A program made the position numbers and the translations under genes. Shown in pieces: positions 48,836-61,157 of a stretch of DNA of 64,000 nucleotides (position 1 is the first letter of the stretch; every line of letters begins with the position of its first letter). This DNA comes from Phialocephala subalpina (lineage: Eukaryota > Ascomycota > Leotiomycetes > Helotiales > Mollisiaceae). Under the pieces are notes generated by a model. The model was not told the origin of the DNA. It saw nothing but the letters and a program-made list of their open reading frames with translations, and ran no database searches. The stretch covers positions 253,616-317,615 of the forward strand of contig FJOG01000041.1 in the NCBI GenBank assembly GCA_900073065.1, written 5' to 3'.

Positions 48836-51800
48836 CTACTTTTCCCTTAAAGGTGACGGCGTCATTCGCGGCATGTCAGCAAATGTGAAGCCCCCTCTTG
48901 AGAATGCTCGAGTATCTGAAGTGACAGTCGTAGGACTCGCAGCTACCGTAACTGTTGCAACTATTCCTGTAGGTTTGGCTGACTCGGGAGCATACGCAAT
49001 AACGGCCGACTCAATGCCATATTCCGCCAACTCCTTCGAGCATTCCCTGTCCTCACATTTGATGAGTCCCAACTCATCCATCATCTTCTGCTCAATAGAA
49101 CGTTCCTCAGAGTGTCCCTCTTCGGATGAATCATTGGTAGAGTTCATATTCAGCTCCGCCATATCATCTGACAATAGCAGATCCCTCCTCGCAACATACT
49201 GCTTCTTATAGTCGGCTCTCAAGTCAAAAAGCTTCGCATTCTCAAGCCACCAGGGATCTCTATCCAACAGCGCATACCCGCGATCATCTTTCCCAACGCG
49301 CTGAGGTTGGCACCTATTATCCCCAAGACCCCAGTCGGCAGGAAGAGGGTTGGGCATGGATATGAACGTGTACGTATATATCTTCCTCTTATATACGGCT
49401 TCCACGGACCGCGAAATTGTTGTTGTTCCATCTGCTCCTACCCTTTCTGGGCCATCTTTGGGTTTGGTGTCTCTCTTTTCCGTGTCTTGTGGGCAGATGC
49501 GGTTCCAGGCTTGCCCTGCGCGTCCGTTTTCGCCGCCGTCGAGGAGACGAACGAATTGGATAAAATCGGCCACATCTCTGGCAGGGTCGTGACCTTGGAG
49601 ACCCATGTAGCCATCGTTGATAGTAAGGAACAGTGCTGGAGGCCACTGTTGAGGAATTAGTAGGCTTTTAGAAGTCAAAGTAGATTATTTACCTCATCTC
49701 GCTGACAACCTGATCCCCAGTTGCCAGGCTGACTCCAACCCTTCCCAGCCGGTCGATCTTTGATATATTCCGAAGTAGCCGGTCTACTTGTATCTCCTTT
49801 GGGCACTCTCGAGTAAGGACACGTAAATCGCTTGTAGTTTTTGAGCGGATTCCGACTCATGACCGACGCTACACAAAGTATCATCAGCATAATGCTCGGC
49901 TTGGGTGATCGACATCGTAGATGGAAAGAGGGAGGGGGAACACTTACAATAATGCAAACAAGCCTGTCCTCCATTTTTCTTGATATCGCCAGAGTATTGG
50001 CAAGCAAGCTCCCCAACCGCAGCCGGCGCCTCATCACTAATCTTCGTCGTGACAGTGACAATCTTCTTCGCATTGCACGCTGGGGCCGGAGCTCCAGCTG
50101 CTCGCTTCGCATGTTTTGGCTGTCGCGGACACTCCGAACTCGTCTTCGCAGATGAATGTGAGGATTTTGGAGGTCGCGACTCCTTGGGCTTGTCGGTCGG
50201 TTTGTTCATGTCTAGTGTGTGTTTCTTGCCGAAGACTTTGAATTCTGCTTTTCCTTCTTTTTCAATCCCTTTGACGCAGCCTTCAATGATGGCCGGCGTG
50301 GCCGCTATCTCGGCTATATCGAGTATTTCTCCTGTAGAAAAAGTTAGTTTAAGAGTAGGATAACGGTCAGAAGAGCAGTGGTTTACCGATTATAGGGATG
50401 GCGTCTTCGAGTAGTTCGAGGGGAGCTAGCAGAGCTGGCACGGCAATTCTGCAGAATGCTTTGGCAGCAATGTCCAGAGCTACCTGAGCAGCGAGTGCCT
50501 CTGCAGCGCTCTTGGCAAGCTCTTTGGCATCTTTCACCAGATCGGCTCCGTTTGGAGCAGGCTTGAAGCCCTTGCAACAGTAGCTTTGCATGCCTCCGGT
50601 GCAAGTCTGATCACCCTTTTTCTCCTTGTGGTTCGTATCCTGGACTATTTCCGTCTCGCCATTGTCACAACCACCCATGCAGGATAGACCAACTCCTCGA
50701 TATCCTCTCCACTGGCATACTCCCATCAGAGTTCCGTCATCGCAGCATAGATTTCGATACTTTCCTTTGCCACAGCGGTCATTGGTGGAGAGCGAACCTG
50801 GTTGGCCATTCATCTGCGCCACTTGATTGGTTCCTTTCTTGCACTTCGCATCACAGTCTGTCGTATAGCACGTAATGCCTGCGACCATGTCATCACTCTT
50901 TTGTTTTGCGTCCTTTTGGTCATCAGTGGTAACACTGCTAGAAGCGGCGTTTTTGTTGTCTGATTTTTGGTCAATCTTTGAAAGTTAGTCGGCCAGCCTA
51001 GCGGGGTAATTGAGGTCTGATGACACTTACCTGATCCAATGCCCATACCTATCACGTAAATTAGCAATCGCTGGGAGAAGGTGTGAAGAGGTATTGACTG
51101 ACCATCAACCCACCGAGACACCTTGAGTTTGCAAAATCGCGTTTCTGCTTGAAGGTGTCGTCGTCATCATAGCTCACCCACTGGTTGCCTCCCCAAGTAA
51201 TGTACTTGATTCCAGCTGTTTTGTCCCAAACTGGCGACAAATTGTTTGTTGAAATTATGTCTTTGATCTCTTGAAGATCAAGGATTCCAGCTGCATTGGA
51301 ACATGGTCCGGCGTTGGCTCCACCAGAGAATTGGCATATGCCGTTGGGCTTATTGCATGAACCGTCCTTAAGAGTAAAACTCCGACCGTACTGATTTAGA
51401 CCAATATTAGCTTTTTGTTTCGTGCTAGACGATGCCGAAAGCTTTACATACCCAGCCTTGGCCTAAAACAACTTTACTCGAGCTAACACCTGCTCGCCAG
51501 AGTAGATCCAAGCCGCCGTCAATCTCCGTAATATTCGTATGAGGAGCAATATAAGGCCCCACAAATCTGGAGTCCGAATCCCAAACCCCATGCACTACGG
51601 AACAGAGTTAGTAGATGAACAGAATTTGACCTTAAGTGACTGAACTTACTGTCATAACTCATCAAGTTGAACCAATCCACTGCATCTTGCATACCCACTA
51701 GGTCGAAATGCTGCAAGTACCAGTATGAAGTAGGCAGTGTAACAGTAATCCCATACTTTGTGCCAAACGAAGAACTCATGCCTTTGACAAGCTGGACGTA

Positions 51801-52716
51801 GTTGGCCGTATCCCCCTGCGACCCCCCTCGATCATCAGCTTGAGGATATTCCCAGTCCAAATCAACACCGTCGAATCCATACGTATCCATGAACTGCTTC
51901 AAACCACTAATGAACTTTTGGCGATTCCCTGGGGAGCTCGACATCGTCGAGAAAGCAGTGCGCGTGGGTCCTGGATCAGTGAACGACCACCCGCCTACAG
52001 AAATCCAGGTCTGGACTCCACGAGACTTCAATGCTGTGAATCTGTTATAAAGTGCTCCTGTCTTGCCATCCATCGGCGCTATAGCAAACGTAGCGGGGTC
52101 GAAGAATGCAAATGCGAAGTTGACATGGGTGAAGCCTGCCAAATTTAAGTCCTCCGGCGCTACACTCTGACATTTCCGAGTGTTGGACCAAGATTCGTAG
52201 TAGCCGATGGTACGTTTTGAAGTAGTGCTACCACTACCACAAGATGGGCGGTTTGGAGGCCCGCATCCTCCAAAGCCTGCTTGACATCCTTTTCCGCAGA
52301 AATCGTCTGTAGATCCGCAAAACCTTGAATGTTCAAGTCAGAAGGGGACATTGAAGTCGGAATACAGGCAAGAGACGTACCCAAATTGAGAGCAGCAAAC
52401 ATCCAATGGGCATTTTTGCTTCCCCGTAACACCGTACTGACCGCATTCGGCTTTTGAATCACATTTGGAGGTGCAGTTTCCAGCTCCACATTCAGATGGA
52501 GAGTATCCACAGAGTCCATTTGTTCCGCAGCAGGCGGTGATAGGACAAGGAGTTTGGGCATTGCAGGTCCCTGTGGGTAATGCTCGTGTATAGAAGGGAA
52601 ACACTTGTGTTCAAATTCGATGGCTCGAAAAAGGCAGGGTCGGCGTGAGCTGCAGCTAGTGTAAAGATGCTCAAATTAAACAGCAAGAAGACGGACTCCA
52701 TCGCGTGAAACAACAT
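48836..52716 (-). CDS. Subgroup-C GH18 chitinase (killer-toxin-alpha-like) with chitin-binding domain
   Basis: Ten exons give 1127 residues. Introns: 52571-52604 (only 34 nt), 52324-52380, 51595-51649, 51391-51451, 51049-51102, 50977-51030, 50332-50387, 49869-49947 and 49646-49692; exon 51031-51048 is an 18-nt micro-exon. A signal peptide (SVFLLFNLSIFTLAAAHA) is followed by a hevein-type Cys-rich chitin-binding domain (CCGTNGLCGYSPSECG). The GH18 barrel follows, with SVGGWSF and catalytic DGVDLDWE (Glu near 259), MSYDMHGVWD and QGWYGRSF. After the barrel come a Cys-rich block, a helical stretch, and a long C-terminal region of unknown function. The family acts on chitin and includes the chitinase subunit of a yeast killer toxin; fungal members are linked to mycoparasitism or wall turnover. 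It is divergent from a LysM gene. Confidence 0.88.
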
Positions 52717-53552
52717 GTCGACGACCTCGCTGTCGACTGAGTCCGATGGCTTTTTGCTGGAGTTCTAGCTCAAAACTGCAGATCTTCACTTCGCTTGAAG
52801 TGGGTTTCCTATCTCCCTCGGTTCTCCATTATGGGAAGCATCGTGGAAGAGCTTTTCCAATAAGCAATAAACTGGATAAGATCTTGCATCCACCATAGAT
52901 TTAAAGTATATTGAAAAGTAAGACTGCCACTATACTACGCTGCAATGCCGATTGAAACATTTTCTGCCAGCTTAATTGAAAGATACTTTCATTAGGGGTA
53001 TTCGCCATTAGCCTCTATGGTACTCATTTGGCGCTCGGCTGCGAATCCGAGGAGTGGTTCATCCAGAGATTTTCAAGCAGAAATGCCCCGGCCGCCAAGA
53101 CCATTTACTGAGCATTACCCGGGTCAGCGAGGATACCTTGCCCTCAGATTCACCATCATTGATTAAATTCCGAGGCGAAGCTTTCCGACCCTGGAGTGAT
53201 TTGTCAATGGAGGCTTTCGCCCTCGCAGCGTCACGAGCCGACCCTACTTACATGACCATTTAGCCGCCTCGCAAAGGATACAGGAACCCAGCAGTCATCT
53301 GAATAATTGCACATTACCGGCATGTTGCCGATAAGGACGAGATTGAATGATCACATTCTCTACTCGCCAAGCTCAATAGCTCAACGAGGAGGCGAAGTAG
53401 CTGGCCAACTCGCACCCATTCTCTACCCGGGATGGACGATCCGAAGCATGCATTGATGAAAAATTCCACCTCCTCCATGTCCCAAGTGGGTTGAGTGACT
53501 GGTATTCCAAAAGAGAGGCTCGTTAGCTTCAGACGACGAGCAACAAGACAAG
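52717..53552. promoter_or_regulatory. Divergent promoter region, chitinase / LysM pair
   Basis: 836 bp between two opposite starts. GATAAG, the core of GATA-factor (nitrogen regulation) sites, occurs at 52875-52880 and 53330-53335. Such hexamers are common by chance. Shared control of the two genes is likely from layout but not shown. Confidence 0.45.
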
Positions 53553-55539
53553 ATGAAGACTCCTTTCTTGACAGCAATAATCGGAATTTTGCTGAGCGGC
53601 AGTTCAGCACAGTTCAATCTGTATCCACCAGTCGACCCCAATCTGCTCGCTCGAGCGTACAATGTAACTCCAGCATGTATTTCAGCACTGTGCGCAGAAT
53701 CTCAAATCAATCCCGCATTGAAACCAAGCATCTAACAATTAACAAACAGAAACGAAACACTCCCAGACTGCGACCCAACTCTCTTCCAAATGACCATCAA
53801 CTTTGACAACTACTGGTGGGAAGACGACAATCTGACAGATCTATGCTTGGGAAACTGCACATACGAAGCACAACAATGGGATTCAGACGTAACCCAAGCT
53901 TGCGCAGATCAATGGATAACTGCGTATGGGAGACTAATCCCAGCGGACTCGATATCTGGACGATATGTTGACTCAATGAGTACCGCTTGTCTAGGTTCGA
54001 CGTGAGTTCTGATTCAATTTCCGAGACTCTGATATAGACTGACGGTGACACGAACTTTAGGGAAGACGAGAGATGGTGTCTATCCTCGTCTCAGAATTGG
54101 ACAGGATCCGACGTTATCTATCCGGATTGCACCAAGACCCCGACCGATCCATCTTGCTCAGGCAACGCTTCTATGATCGACCCAGAAAACGAAAGGATGG
54201 CAAATCTCTACTCAAACGATGTCGTGAGTCCATTCGTCACCAAGAGTAAAAGGATTATTCAGAATGCTAACTAAGTCTCAAACCAGCTGTGCGATAATTG
54301 TTTCGTCCGTCTACTCTATGCACGGGTGACTTCACCCTATCTGGCAGATTCAGATCACTCCGATTATCTCGTCGATCAACTACAAGATATCGGAGACATT
54401 TGCAATACAACCATCCCGAACATCACGATTCGAGCATTGCCCAGCTACGTGACAGCCCCTCCAGTGACTTCAATCAACTTCGGAAGTACTACCACGACGA
54501 TATCTCCGCCTGTGACAACAACATGCTCAGGGCAGATTCTCAACAGCTCAAAGAAACGTTTTCTTCAACTACAAGGACGAGACATTCAAGGAGAAGAGGC
54601 AACTTCAACTTGCGACAGGCTTTCGACAACGCATGGAATCTCGACTGGGACTTTGCAGTATGTGTCCAACTCGGACAACTGCACCATCACCAGCAGCACT
54701 TGCTTCCCGTCAGCCTGTAAACTACAGCAGGTCCCCACGGGAGTAACCTGGTAAGTCAACTCATCCGCAAACCTAAGTGCTTGCTAACTTCCCACAGCGA
54801 TTCTCTAGCAGCTAGCCTTAACGCAACAACAGTCCAACTTCTAACCTGGAACAAAAACATCCTCGGCCTCTGCGATTCTCTCTTCGCAGGCCAATACATC
54901 TGCGTCACCGCCCCGGGCCTAAACAGCACATATACCCTCGCCGCCCCTCCGCTCGGCACTGATGCCGACGCAGGAAACCAACAACGCGGCGGACCAGGCG
55001 GAGTGGTAACACCTTGTCCCACATACACCAACTCCCCCACCGCAGCTCTAGGTCCAACACAAACTGGCATTATAGCAGCCTGTAATGCATACGCTATGGC
55101 AGACAATGGGATCGGATGCGTGGATTTCGCGGCGTTGAACTGTATCAAGACCGCTCAGCTTTTCGCCTGGAATGGTGTTCTTGGACCTAATGGCGAGAAC
55201 TGCGGCTCTTCATTCTGGGCCAAAGAATATTATTGCATTGCCACCGCTCCAAGTCCGACATCGACGACTGCTCCTGCTGTTGTTACAACGACGACGAGTA
55301 CAAGTACGGGAGTAGTGGCTCCTGGACCAACGCAGACAGGCATTGTGGGGAATTGTAATAAGTTTGCTGCTGCGCCGGATGGGATGGGGTGTTGGGATTT
55401 CGCGACGTTGAATGGGATTACGCAGGCGCAGTTGTATACTTGGAATACGGTGTTGGGGAAGGATGGAGCGAATTGTGGGACTGCGTTTTGGTCGAAGGAG
55501 TATTATTGTGTGGGTGTTAGTGGATCGAAGGTCAGATAG
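53553..55539 (+). CDS. Secreted multi-LysM protein
   Basis: ATG 53553; introns 53690-53749, 54002-54060, 54224-54286 and 54751-54797; 585 residues. A signal peptide (FLTAIIGILLSGSSA) is followed by an N-terminal region with paired cysteines, and a Thr/Ser-rich stretch near residue 250. At least three LysM-like modules lie in the C-terminal half. One begins CDSLAASLNATTVQLLTWN and ends GQYICV. Two near-duplicate modules contain FAALNCIKTAQLFAWN and FATLNGITQAQLYTWN, each ending EYYC, with Thr/Pro linkers between. LysM modules bind chitin oligomers; secreted fungal forms can shield hyphae from plant chitinases or hide chitin from receptors. The pairing with a subgroup-C chitinase is a known arrangement in filamentous fungi. 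Confidence 0.9.
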
Positions 55540-55743
55540 AAGTGGAGTGGATGGTGACTTACCATTGTATATATGCGAACAGTTCCGGGTGGGAACAACG
55601 ACCAAAATTCATCAAGTGGTTGTGATGGTTCGTTCAAACGATGCAGGTGGGGAAAACACGAAGATGATCCATGTGAGATCTGAAGTAATCAAATGTCTTC
55701 CAGATTGTTCTCTTGACCACAACTTGCCTTGCATGAGAGGACT

Positions 55744-56749
55744 TCAACCATACTGAGCCTCCCAAGCCTCAGGATCTAGCTTATCCTCCACCCACTGAGC
55801 AAGAGCAGCCTTACACTCCTCCCTCCGAAACTCATTCGGCCACCCATGCTCCAACATAATTCTCTGAATCTCCTATCTACCAATTAGCCCTTCTCAATCC
55901 CCACGCCCACTCTTTCACTCAGGGAAGACTCACCTTAACCTCCTCCTTCTCCTTCCTCCCCCAAAACCCATGCACATTTTCGTGATCATACCAAATCCTC
56001 GCCGTCTCGTCCTTATCCCAAAACGCAAACGCATACAGACTCAAGAACTCGGTTCTCCATTCATCAAGCACTTCTTTAAGGGTTGGGTAAGTTTTCTGGC
56101 AATTGTTGCGCCATTTGCGGGGGTCGGTGGAGGGGTAGTCGTCTACTGGTTCGTTGTCCCAGGTTGTGATTGTCCCTGGTATCGTGATGTTAGTTGAGTT
56201 GGGGGGATTAGTTGATTGGGAAAGGGGAAATTTGGAGAGTGAAAAGGTGGAAATACCGTCTGTGGTATCAAGCAACAACCACACCCCACTAACATTATCC
56301 TCACTCCTCGTCAACGGCACCACCCACTCGGGCAACTTCTCATCCTCCCTAAAATAATAATCCGGGCTCCAAGTCTCCACCGCGTCCTCATCTAACCCGT
56401 CTACCATCTTCCCCTCCGAATTCTTCCCAAAAGGCGGATTCGAATAATCAATCACAAACGTATCATGACTCACAAGATAGCCTTTTCCCCACCTCGTAGG
56501 ATTTCGAAGATACGGCAGTCGTTTGAGGATATCGATAACTTCAGGAGTCTTTTTCAGAGGCGCAAAGTTCGATTCTGTGATGTTTGGCCAGCCACCAGGA
56601 GGAGGGTACAGGATATCGGAGGACTCGATGTAGGGAAGTTTGGAGAGGGATTCGTAGAACTCTGTCAATGTTGAGATGATCGCGTCTGGGTCGTATGTCG
56701 GAATTGTTCCAGGCTCTAGTCGAGGATCTGGAGGGAGGTCTGCTGCCAT
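55744..56749 (-). CDS. Uncharacterised conserved-looking soluble protein
   Basis: ATG 56749; introns 56176-56256 and 55873-55933; 287 residues. Sequence features: a Pro-rich start, WPNITESNFAPLKKTPEVID, GYLVSHDTFVIDYSNPPFG, VSGVWLLLDTTDGTITTWD formed across the first splice, and ECKAALAQWVEDKLDPEAWE at the end. The Trp/Asp-rich mixed alpha/beta pattern is reminiscent of SMI1/KNR4-like (SUKH) proteins, but I cannot confirm that. No signal peptide or membrane segment. The first intron is 81 nt, open and in frame, so a 27-residue retained form is possible. Its stop lies about 200 bp from the convergent LysM gene end. Confidence 0.7.
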
Positions 56750-57043
56750 GATTGTCGCGGATGTTTGGGAAGGCGATGGAGTTTGGTGCGGGGATGGGGT
56801 GTGAAGTTGTTGATGAGGTGGTCGATGGCGAAAGTGTTGCTAATATCTGAGGTGTCGCTGGCAGGGCAACTTACCCGACACGCTCGCCGCCTTGAGATTC
56901 GAGTTGATAGTCCGACGGTGTTGTAATACTTATAGCCTGAAGACGATTGTGTCGCAGGATATCTGGGACATATATAGCCATTCGACCCCCTAAGCGATCA
57001 CCTGAGCTTAGCGAGGCATGAATTCAGGTATCCACCGTTGGAT

Positions 57044-57922
57044 TCAAATCCAAGTCCTACACTCAACCAGCTCACTGCCATCAAGTTCCATCGGCATCTC
57101 CCTCCCACCAACTTCATGAACCGATCTACCATCCAATTCCCTTGCACTCATTTCGGACTCTCGTCGTAGGCTCGAAGTATCCAACTCAGCTTTCCGAAAC
57201 GACGATATCGATCGTCTCAACTTCCCTGTGAAGATCCGGAAGCCTATCGATCTTCTGTGGAGGATCCAAAAGATAAGTGCGAACATGAGCGTCAGAGAAC
57301 AGATGATGGCGACGATGATGCCGGCCATGGTACCGACAGAGATATCGATGCGGCTGGACCTCGCAGCAGAAGACAATCCAGTGGTCGTTGGAGACGAGGT
57401 GCTCGTTCCCGATGTCGTGGTAGTACTGGATGTAGAAGGGGGAACAATAGACATTGTGGAAGATGGAGGCCGCACCACGACGAAGTCCTCTTGATTCGTA
57501 TTCATACCACAATTAGTTGCACTATTACATGAATAACCAAACGGACAGCATGCACTTCCGCAGATGGGTAAGGCATTTAAGAGTGCAGTCGTCTTAAGAT
57601 CGTTGTCGGGATGAAGAGTTACATTCAGGGCCGAAATATCGCAGGGGATTGATTTTATGGTTTGGCATGTCACTCCATTTGGGCAGCATAGGACTGTTGT
57701 GTTGGCAGCGAGTACCACACAGGAGGAGGCGCTAGGGCAGCAAAAGTTGCTTGGAAGGACTGATGATTGAGGGCACTGGACGTAGGCTGGATCGGGACAT
57801 GTTGAGGCTCGAACAATGATGTCAGAAGGACCGCTGCTGAAGTTCTGTCTTGAGAGCGAAGAGGAAGTAGGATAAATCAGGAACGCAAGAAAGATGCTCG
57901 CGACGAATGGAAATGAAGACAT
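57044..57922 (-). CDS. Cys-rich single-pass plasma-membrane protein
   Basis: Single exon from ATG 57922, 292 residues. A signal peptide (SSFPFVASIFLAFLIYPTSS) precedes an ectodomain of about 130 residues with repeated Cys-Cys patterns (NFCCPSASSC, VLCCPNGVTC, ACCPFGYSC). A Ser/Thr-rich stalk, one transmembrane helix (GIIVAIICSLTLMFALIFWI) and a basic/acidic cytosolic tail of about 70 residues follow. This layout (Cys-rich head, glycosylated stalk, TM, short tail) resembles wall-stress sensors and other fungal surface receptors, but the Cys spacing is not a WSC domain I can name. Function unassigned. Confidence 0.78.
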   Translation of the reverse strand: MSSFPFVASIFLAFLIYPTSSSLSRQNFSSGPSDIIVRASTCPDPAYVQCPQSSVLPSNFCCPSASSCVVLAANTTVLCCPNGVTCQTIKSIPCDISALNVTLHPDNDLKTTALLNALPICGSACCPFGYSCNSATNCGMNTNQEDFVVVRPPSSTMSIVPPSTSSTTTTSGTSTSSPTTTGLSSAARSSRIDISVGTMAGIIVAIICSLTLMFALIFWILHRRSIGFRIFTGKLRRSISSFRKAELDTSSLRRESEMSARELDGRSVHEVGGREMPMELDGSELVECRTWI

Positions 57923-58640
57923 GACGGCAATGAACTCCAAAGGCGATCGCAAAGGTGAGGGCAGTGTTGGTGTACGATAGCGGTAAAAGAAGCTAGCTGG
58001 ACCCAGAAAATATACCCGCGACCGGGAACACAGCACTTAAGGAAAGAACAATCACGTAGGACAACGGCGTTCCAAAATTCTAAAGATGCCAACCAATCTA
58101 AAGGATGCGCACAGGGTCGCGATTCCTATAGCCTCTGGGGCGCGTTTACTTGAACTGTTTCCCAGGCGCGCCAAAGGCACAGGGAACAACCAACGCCCGC
58201 ATCGACACACTAGGAGTTTCAGGACTTATGCACACTCGCCAATACTTACTTTCTGCATCCTTTCATAGAGTTTGGAACAACCTCGTTTTAGATGATGAAT
58301 TCAAATTCTCAGCCTCGTGCGACACCCACATACCCTAAATTACAACCAATACTTCAGTCGAACGGAACGAACAGTGCGGGCAAAAAGAAAACAAAACGGA
58401 AGAATTGCACTTGCAAATGAAAGTTGGCGCTTGTGGGTGGTGTCGTTCCGGTTACGAGAGGCTGAGAGGAAAGAGAAACTGAGATATCGAAGGCTGTACC
58501 AAGAGCCAATGCCGAACGTCGAAACATTATGTAGTCATTACAGCGTATTCGTGTGCATCAATCCAACGGGGTATCCCCATCCCTTCCTGTCCTGTATCCC
58601 ATCTAACCAACCAAGCCCAAACTCAACGCTATATGAACAC
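57923..58640. other. Intergenic region
   Basis: About 720 bp between two minus-strand genes. No supported gene. It should carry the promoter of the Cys-rich membrane protein and the 3' end of the transglutaminase-like gene. Confidence 0.45.
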
Positions 58641-61157
58641 TCAAACCAAATCCCAAGCCGCCACGCCCCCAAAACCCATCGCGCATTTGCCCTTCTTCTG
58701 CAAATACTCTCTCCTTGTCATACCACGCATGTCTTTCCCGTTCACAGTAGTAACGGCGTAAAGTGTGACTGTTTGCCCAGCTGCACCAAGATCCTTCGCT
58801 GGCACGTCCGCCCACCACCAAAACTCATTGCTCTCCAACGCCACGAAATCTTCTTTCCTTCCATCCACGCCCCAAATCTTCAAGATCATACAATACGGTT
58901 TCCCCTTCCCATTTTTCTCATGGTCCCAATGCTCACAAACCTTACTGAACTGGAACCTCACTACCTCATCCGAGTTGATTGGTATGAGTTTCTGCGGCGG
59001 GGTGAAGCTGGTAGCAGATAGACCATGATCTTCCACAGAGCCAAAGAGTTGCAAAGGCTCCGCCCTCGTCGGACCAAGATAATATTCCTCCCAACTCGGT
59101 ATCCGTCCATCAGCGCGGAAAAAGTACCTCTCATCTTGCGGGAAATGTTTCAACCCAAAATCCTCGTTTGATTTCGTGAATTCGGATGGGGAGAAATGTT
59201 TATTATAAACCTGATTCCCCACATTCCCTGCTCCCCAACAAGGATCCAGTAATTTCCACTCTCCGCCATCGATTCGAACCGCATTCCAAGCATGTCCTGC
59301 TGGATTAGGAGGCGGACATTGTTCTCCTGGTTTGAGAGGTGAGTAACCGTATCCTTTTCCGTGGCCTGTGACCATCACGGCTTCGAGGCCGGCTTTGAGT
59401 GCAATTGCGGAGAAGAGGCCAGCGTAGCCGCCGCAGACGGCTAGACCGGACGTGATGGTATCTTTTGGATCGACGTGTTTTACTGTTTTGCCGAAGAAAG
59501 CGACGGTGTCGTAGGCAATGTTGTGGTGGAGCCAGGTGAAGATTGCGCGGGCTTTGTCTGTGGCCGAGGAAAAGGGACCGCAGAGGACGTCGGCGAGGTA
59601 GCCTGTCATGTCGCCGTTTCGGGGGAGGGAGTGCCGGGGGTATTGGGCTGCGACGCCGTCGGGGCCGGAGAAGTCGCGGCAGAGGAGACAGCCGGAGGGG
59701 GGTGATGCGGCGGGGGCGGGGCGGGATTGTACGGCGAGGACCTGAGACATTGAGGGTTTGGAGCTGATGGGAATAGGTGGTGGGACGCCATTTGATTTTG
59801 GGACATGGGCGCCATCAGAGACCTTGATGCCAGTCTTGTCTTCCAGGAATTCGGTCAGGCTGTCTAGCTCTCGCATCATTCGATACTTTTCAGGTTCTCT
59901 GCCACTTCCATCAAAGAACAAGATCGTGGGATATCCTTCGATGGGGTATTTATTCAGGAAGTCCTTGTGAGCGTCGACATCCACCTTGGCGATTACAAGC
60001 CTGTCCGATGCAAAGGCGAAATTTTCCCCGAGTTCCTTGTAGATGGGATCGAGCTCTTTGCAGTACTTGCAATAAGGTGCGTAGAAGTCAACCAAAGCGA
60101 ATTTTCCTTCAATGGCATCGTCGAAGTTTCTGGAATTGAGTTCTTTGACTGCTGGTCCAGCGGGTCTCGAATATGCTGGTGCAGGTCTTGGAGCAGGATT
60201 TGGTGTTTCTCCGTTCATCTTGTTGTTCCACGATGGTCTCGGTCCAGGAGTAGGAGTCGGGTCCTCCTTCGCCTTATTACCAAAGCCCATTGACAAAATC
60301 GATCGTGTTTGTGCCGGAGGTGGAAGTCTCCTCTGCGCAGGGACATTCTCCTCCGTCTGATTCCTCCCATTCACAGGCCTATCAGGCATCTTCGGCGGCC
60401 CACTAGGTCGTGGAGGCATCTTAGGAGGTCCGTCCCTATCCGCAGCTGGTTGTCTCGAAGGCAGAACAGGAGCCGATTTCGTCGTAACAAGAGGTTGTCT
60501 CGCCGCCTCTCTCGCCGCCTTATCAATCGCATTCTTCTCATCCCTCGCAGCCTTCTCAGCAGCTGCTTTCTCCTCTCTTTCTCTCTTTGTTGGGGGCAGT
60601 GGTGGTAGTTTCGCGTCCCCTAATGCTGGCGGTAATTTCCTCTGCGAATCGACTGATGATACGCTTGTGATTGAAGACCCTTGACTCAGGCTCATGCCCG
60701 AGATGGTAGAGCTCACTGTCCCAATACTCGAATTCGAACCCCGTCTCGCCAACTGCGTATTTGGATTCGGGCTCAGCTGCGCAGATTGTTTCCTCGGTGG
60801 CAGAGCAGGCTGCGACGCCTTTCTCGAAGGGAGAGGAGGAGGGCCATTTCGTGCTGGCAGAGGAGGCGTCTTCGCAGCAATCTGTTTCGGCTGATCTCGA
60901 TCGATTGGGGGAGGAGGGAGGAGTTGTCCTCGTGTAGAAATAGGTTCGTTGTTCGATTGTTTTGTGACTGAGGAGCCGTATGTTGCGATTGGAGGATTGT
61001 TTATTGTCTGCCGCGAAGGTAGAGCGGGTCGATTTGGCGGAGGAGGGGGAGGTGGTCTTTTGCCGGTCGAGTTCAGGCTCTTGCCCACTCCTTGGGAATT
61101 GAGTGCTGCGATACGAGCTTGCAGAGAAGTGAATTGGGGTTCCTCGACTTCGGCCAT
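58641..61157 (-). CDS. Transglutaminase-like (Cyk3/kyphoscoliosis type) protein with an internal thioredoxin domain
   Basis: The first ATG in frame is 61157; single exon, 838 residues. Residues 1-320 are Pro-rich with many PPxP and R-PALP motifs, likely SH3 ligands, plus a Lys/Glu/Ala-rich helix (AAEKAARDEKNAIDKAAREA). At about 335-450 sits a thioredoxin/PDI a-type domain with APYCKYCKELDPIY (CxxC at 363 and 366) and the cis-Pro segment IEGYPTILFF. The C-terminal half is a transglutaminase-like domain: TWLHHNIAYD, Cys in GLAVCGGYAG (about 575), His in GHAWNAV and Asp in LLDPCWGAG, so the Cys-His-Asp triad is intact. The cytokinesis protein Cyk3 and relatives carry this domain, usually with an SH3 domain, not thioredoxin. 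No signal peptide, so cytosolic; a septation or wall role is inferred. Confidence 0.85.
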   Translation of the reverse strand: MAEVEEPQFTSLQARIAALNSQGVGKSLNSTGKRPPPPPPPNRPALPSRQTINNPPIATYGSSVTKQSNNEPISTRGQLLPPPPIDRDQPKQIAAKTPPLPARNGPPPLPSRKASQPALPPRKQSAQLSPNPNTQLARRGSNSSIGTVSSTISGMSLSQGSSITSVSSVDSQRKLPPALGDAKLPPLPPTKREREEKAAAEKAARDEKNAIDKAAREAARQPLVTTKSAPVLPSRQPAADRDGPPKMPPRPSGPPKMPDRPVNGRNQTEENVPAQRRLPPPAQTRSILSMGFGNKAKEDPTPTPGPRPSWNNKMNGETPNPAPRPAPAYSRPAGPAVKELNSRNFDDAIEGKFALVDFYAPYCKYCKELDPIYKELGENFAFASDRLVIAKVDVDAHKDFLNKYPIEGYPTILFFDGSGREPEKYRMMRELDSLTEFLEDKTGIKVSDGAHVPKSNGVPPPIPISSKPSMSQVLAVQSRPAPAASPPSGCLLCRDFSGPDGVAAQYPRHSLPRNGDMTGYLADVLCGPFSSATDKARAIFTWLHHNIAYDTVAFFGKTVKHVDPKDTITSGLAVCGGYAGLFSAIALKAGLEAVMVTGHGKGYGYSPLKPGEQCPPPNPAGHAWNAVRIDGGEWKLLDPCWGAGNVGNQVYNKHFSPSEFTKSNEDFGLKHFPQDERYFFRADGRIPSWEEYYLGPTRAEPLQLFGSVEDHGLSATSFTPPQKLIPINSDEVVRFQFSKVCEHWDHEKNGKGKPYCMILKIWGVDGRKEDFVALESNEFWWWADVPAKDLGAAGQTVTLYAVTTVNGKDMRGMTRREYLQKKGKCAMGFGGVAAWDLV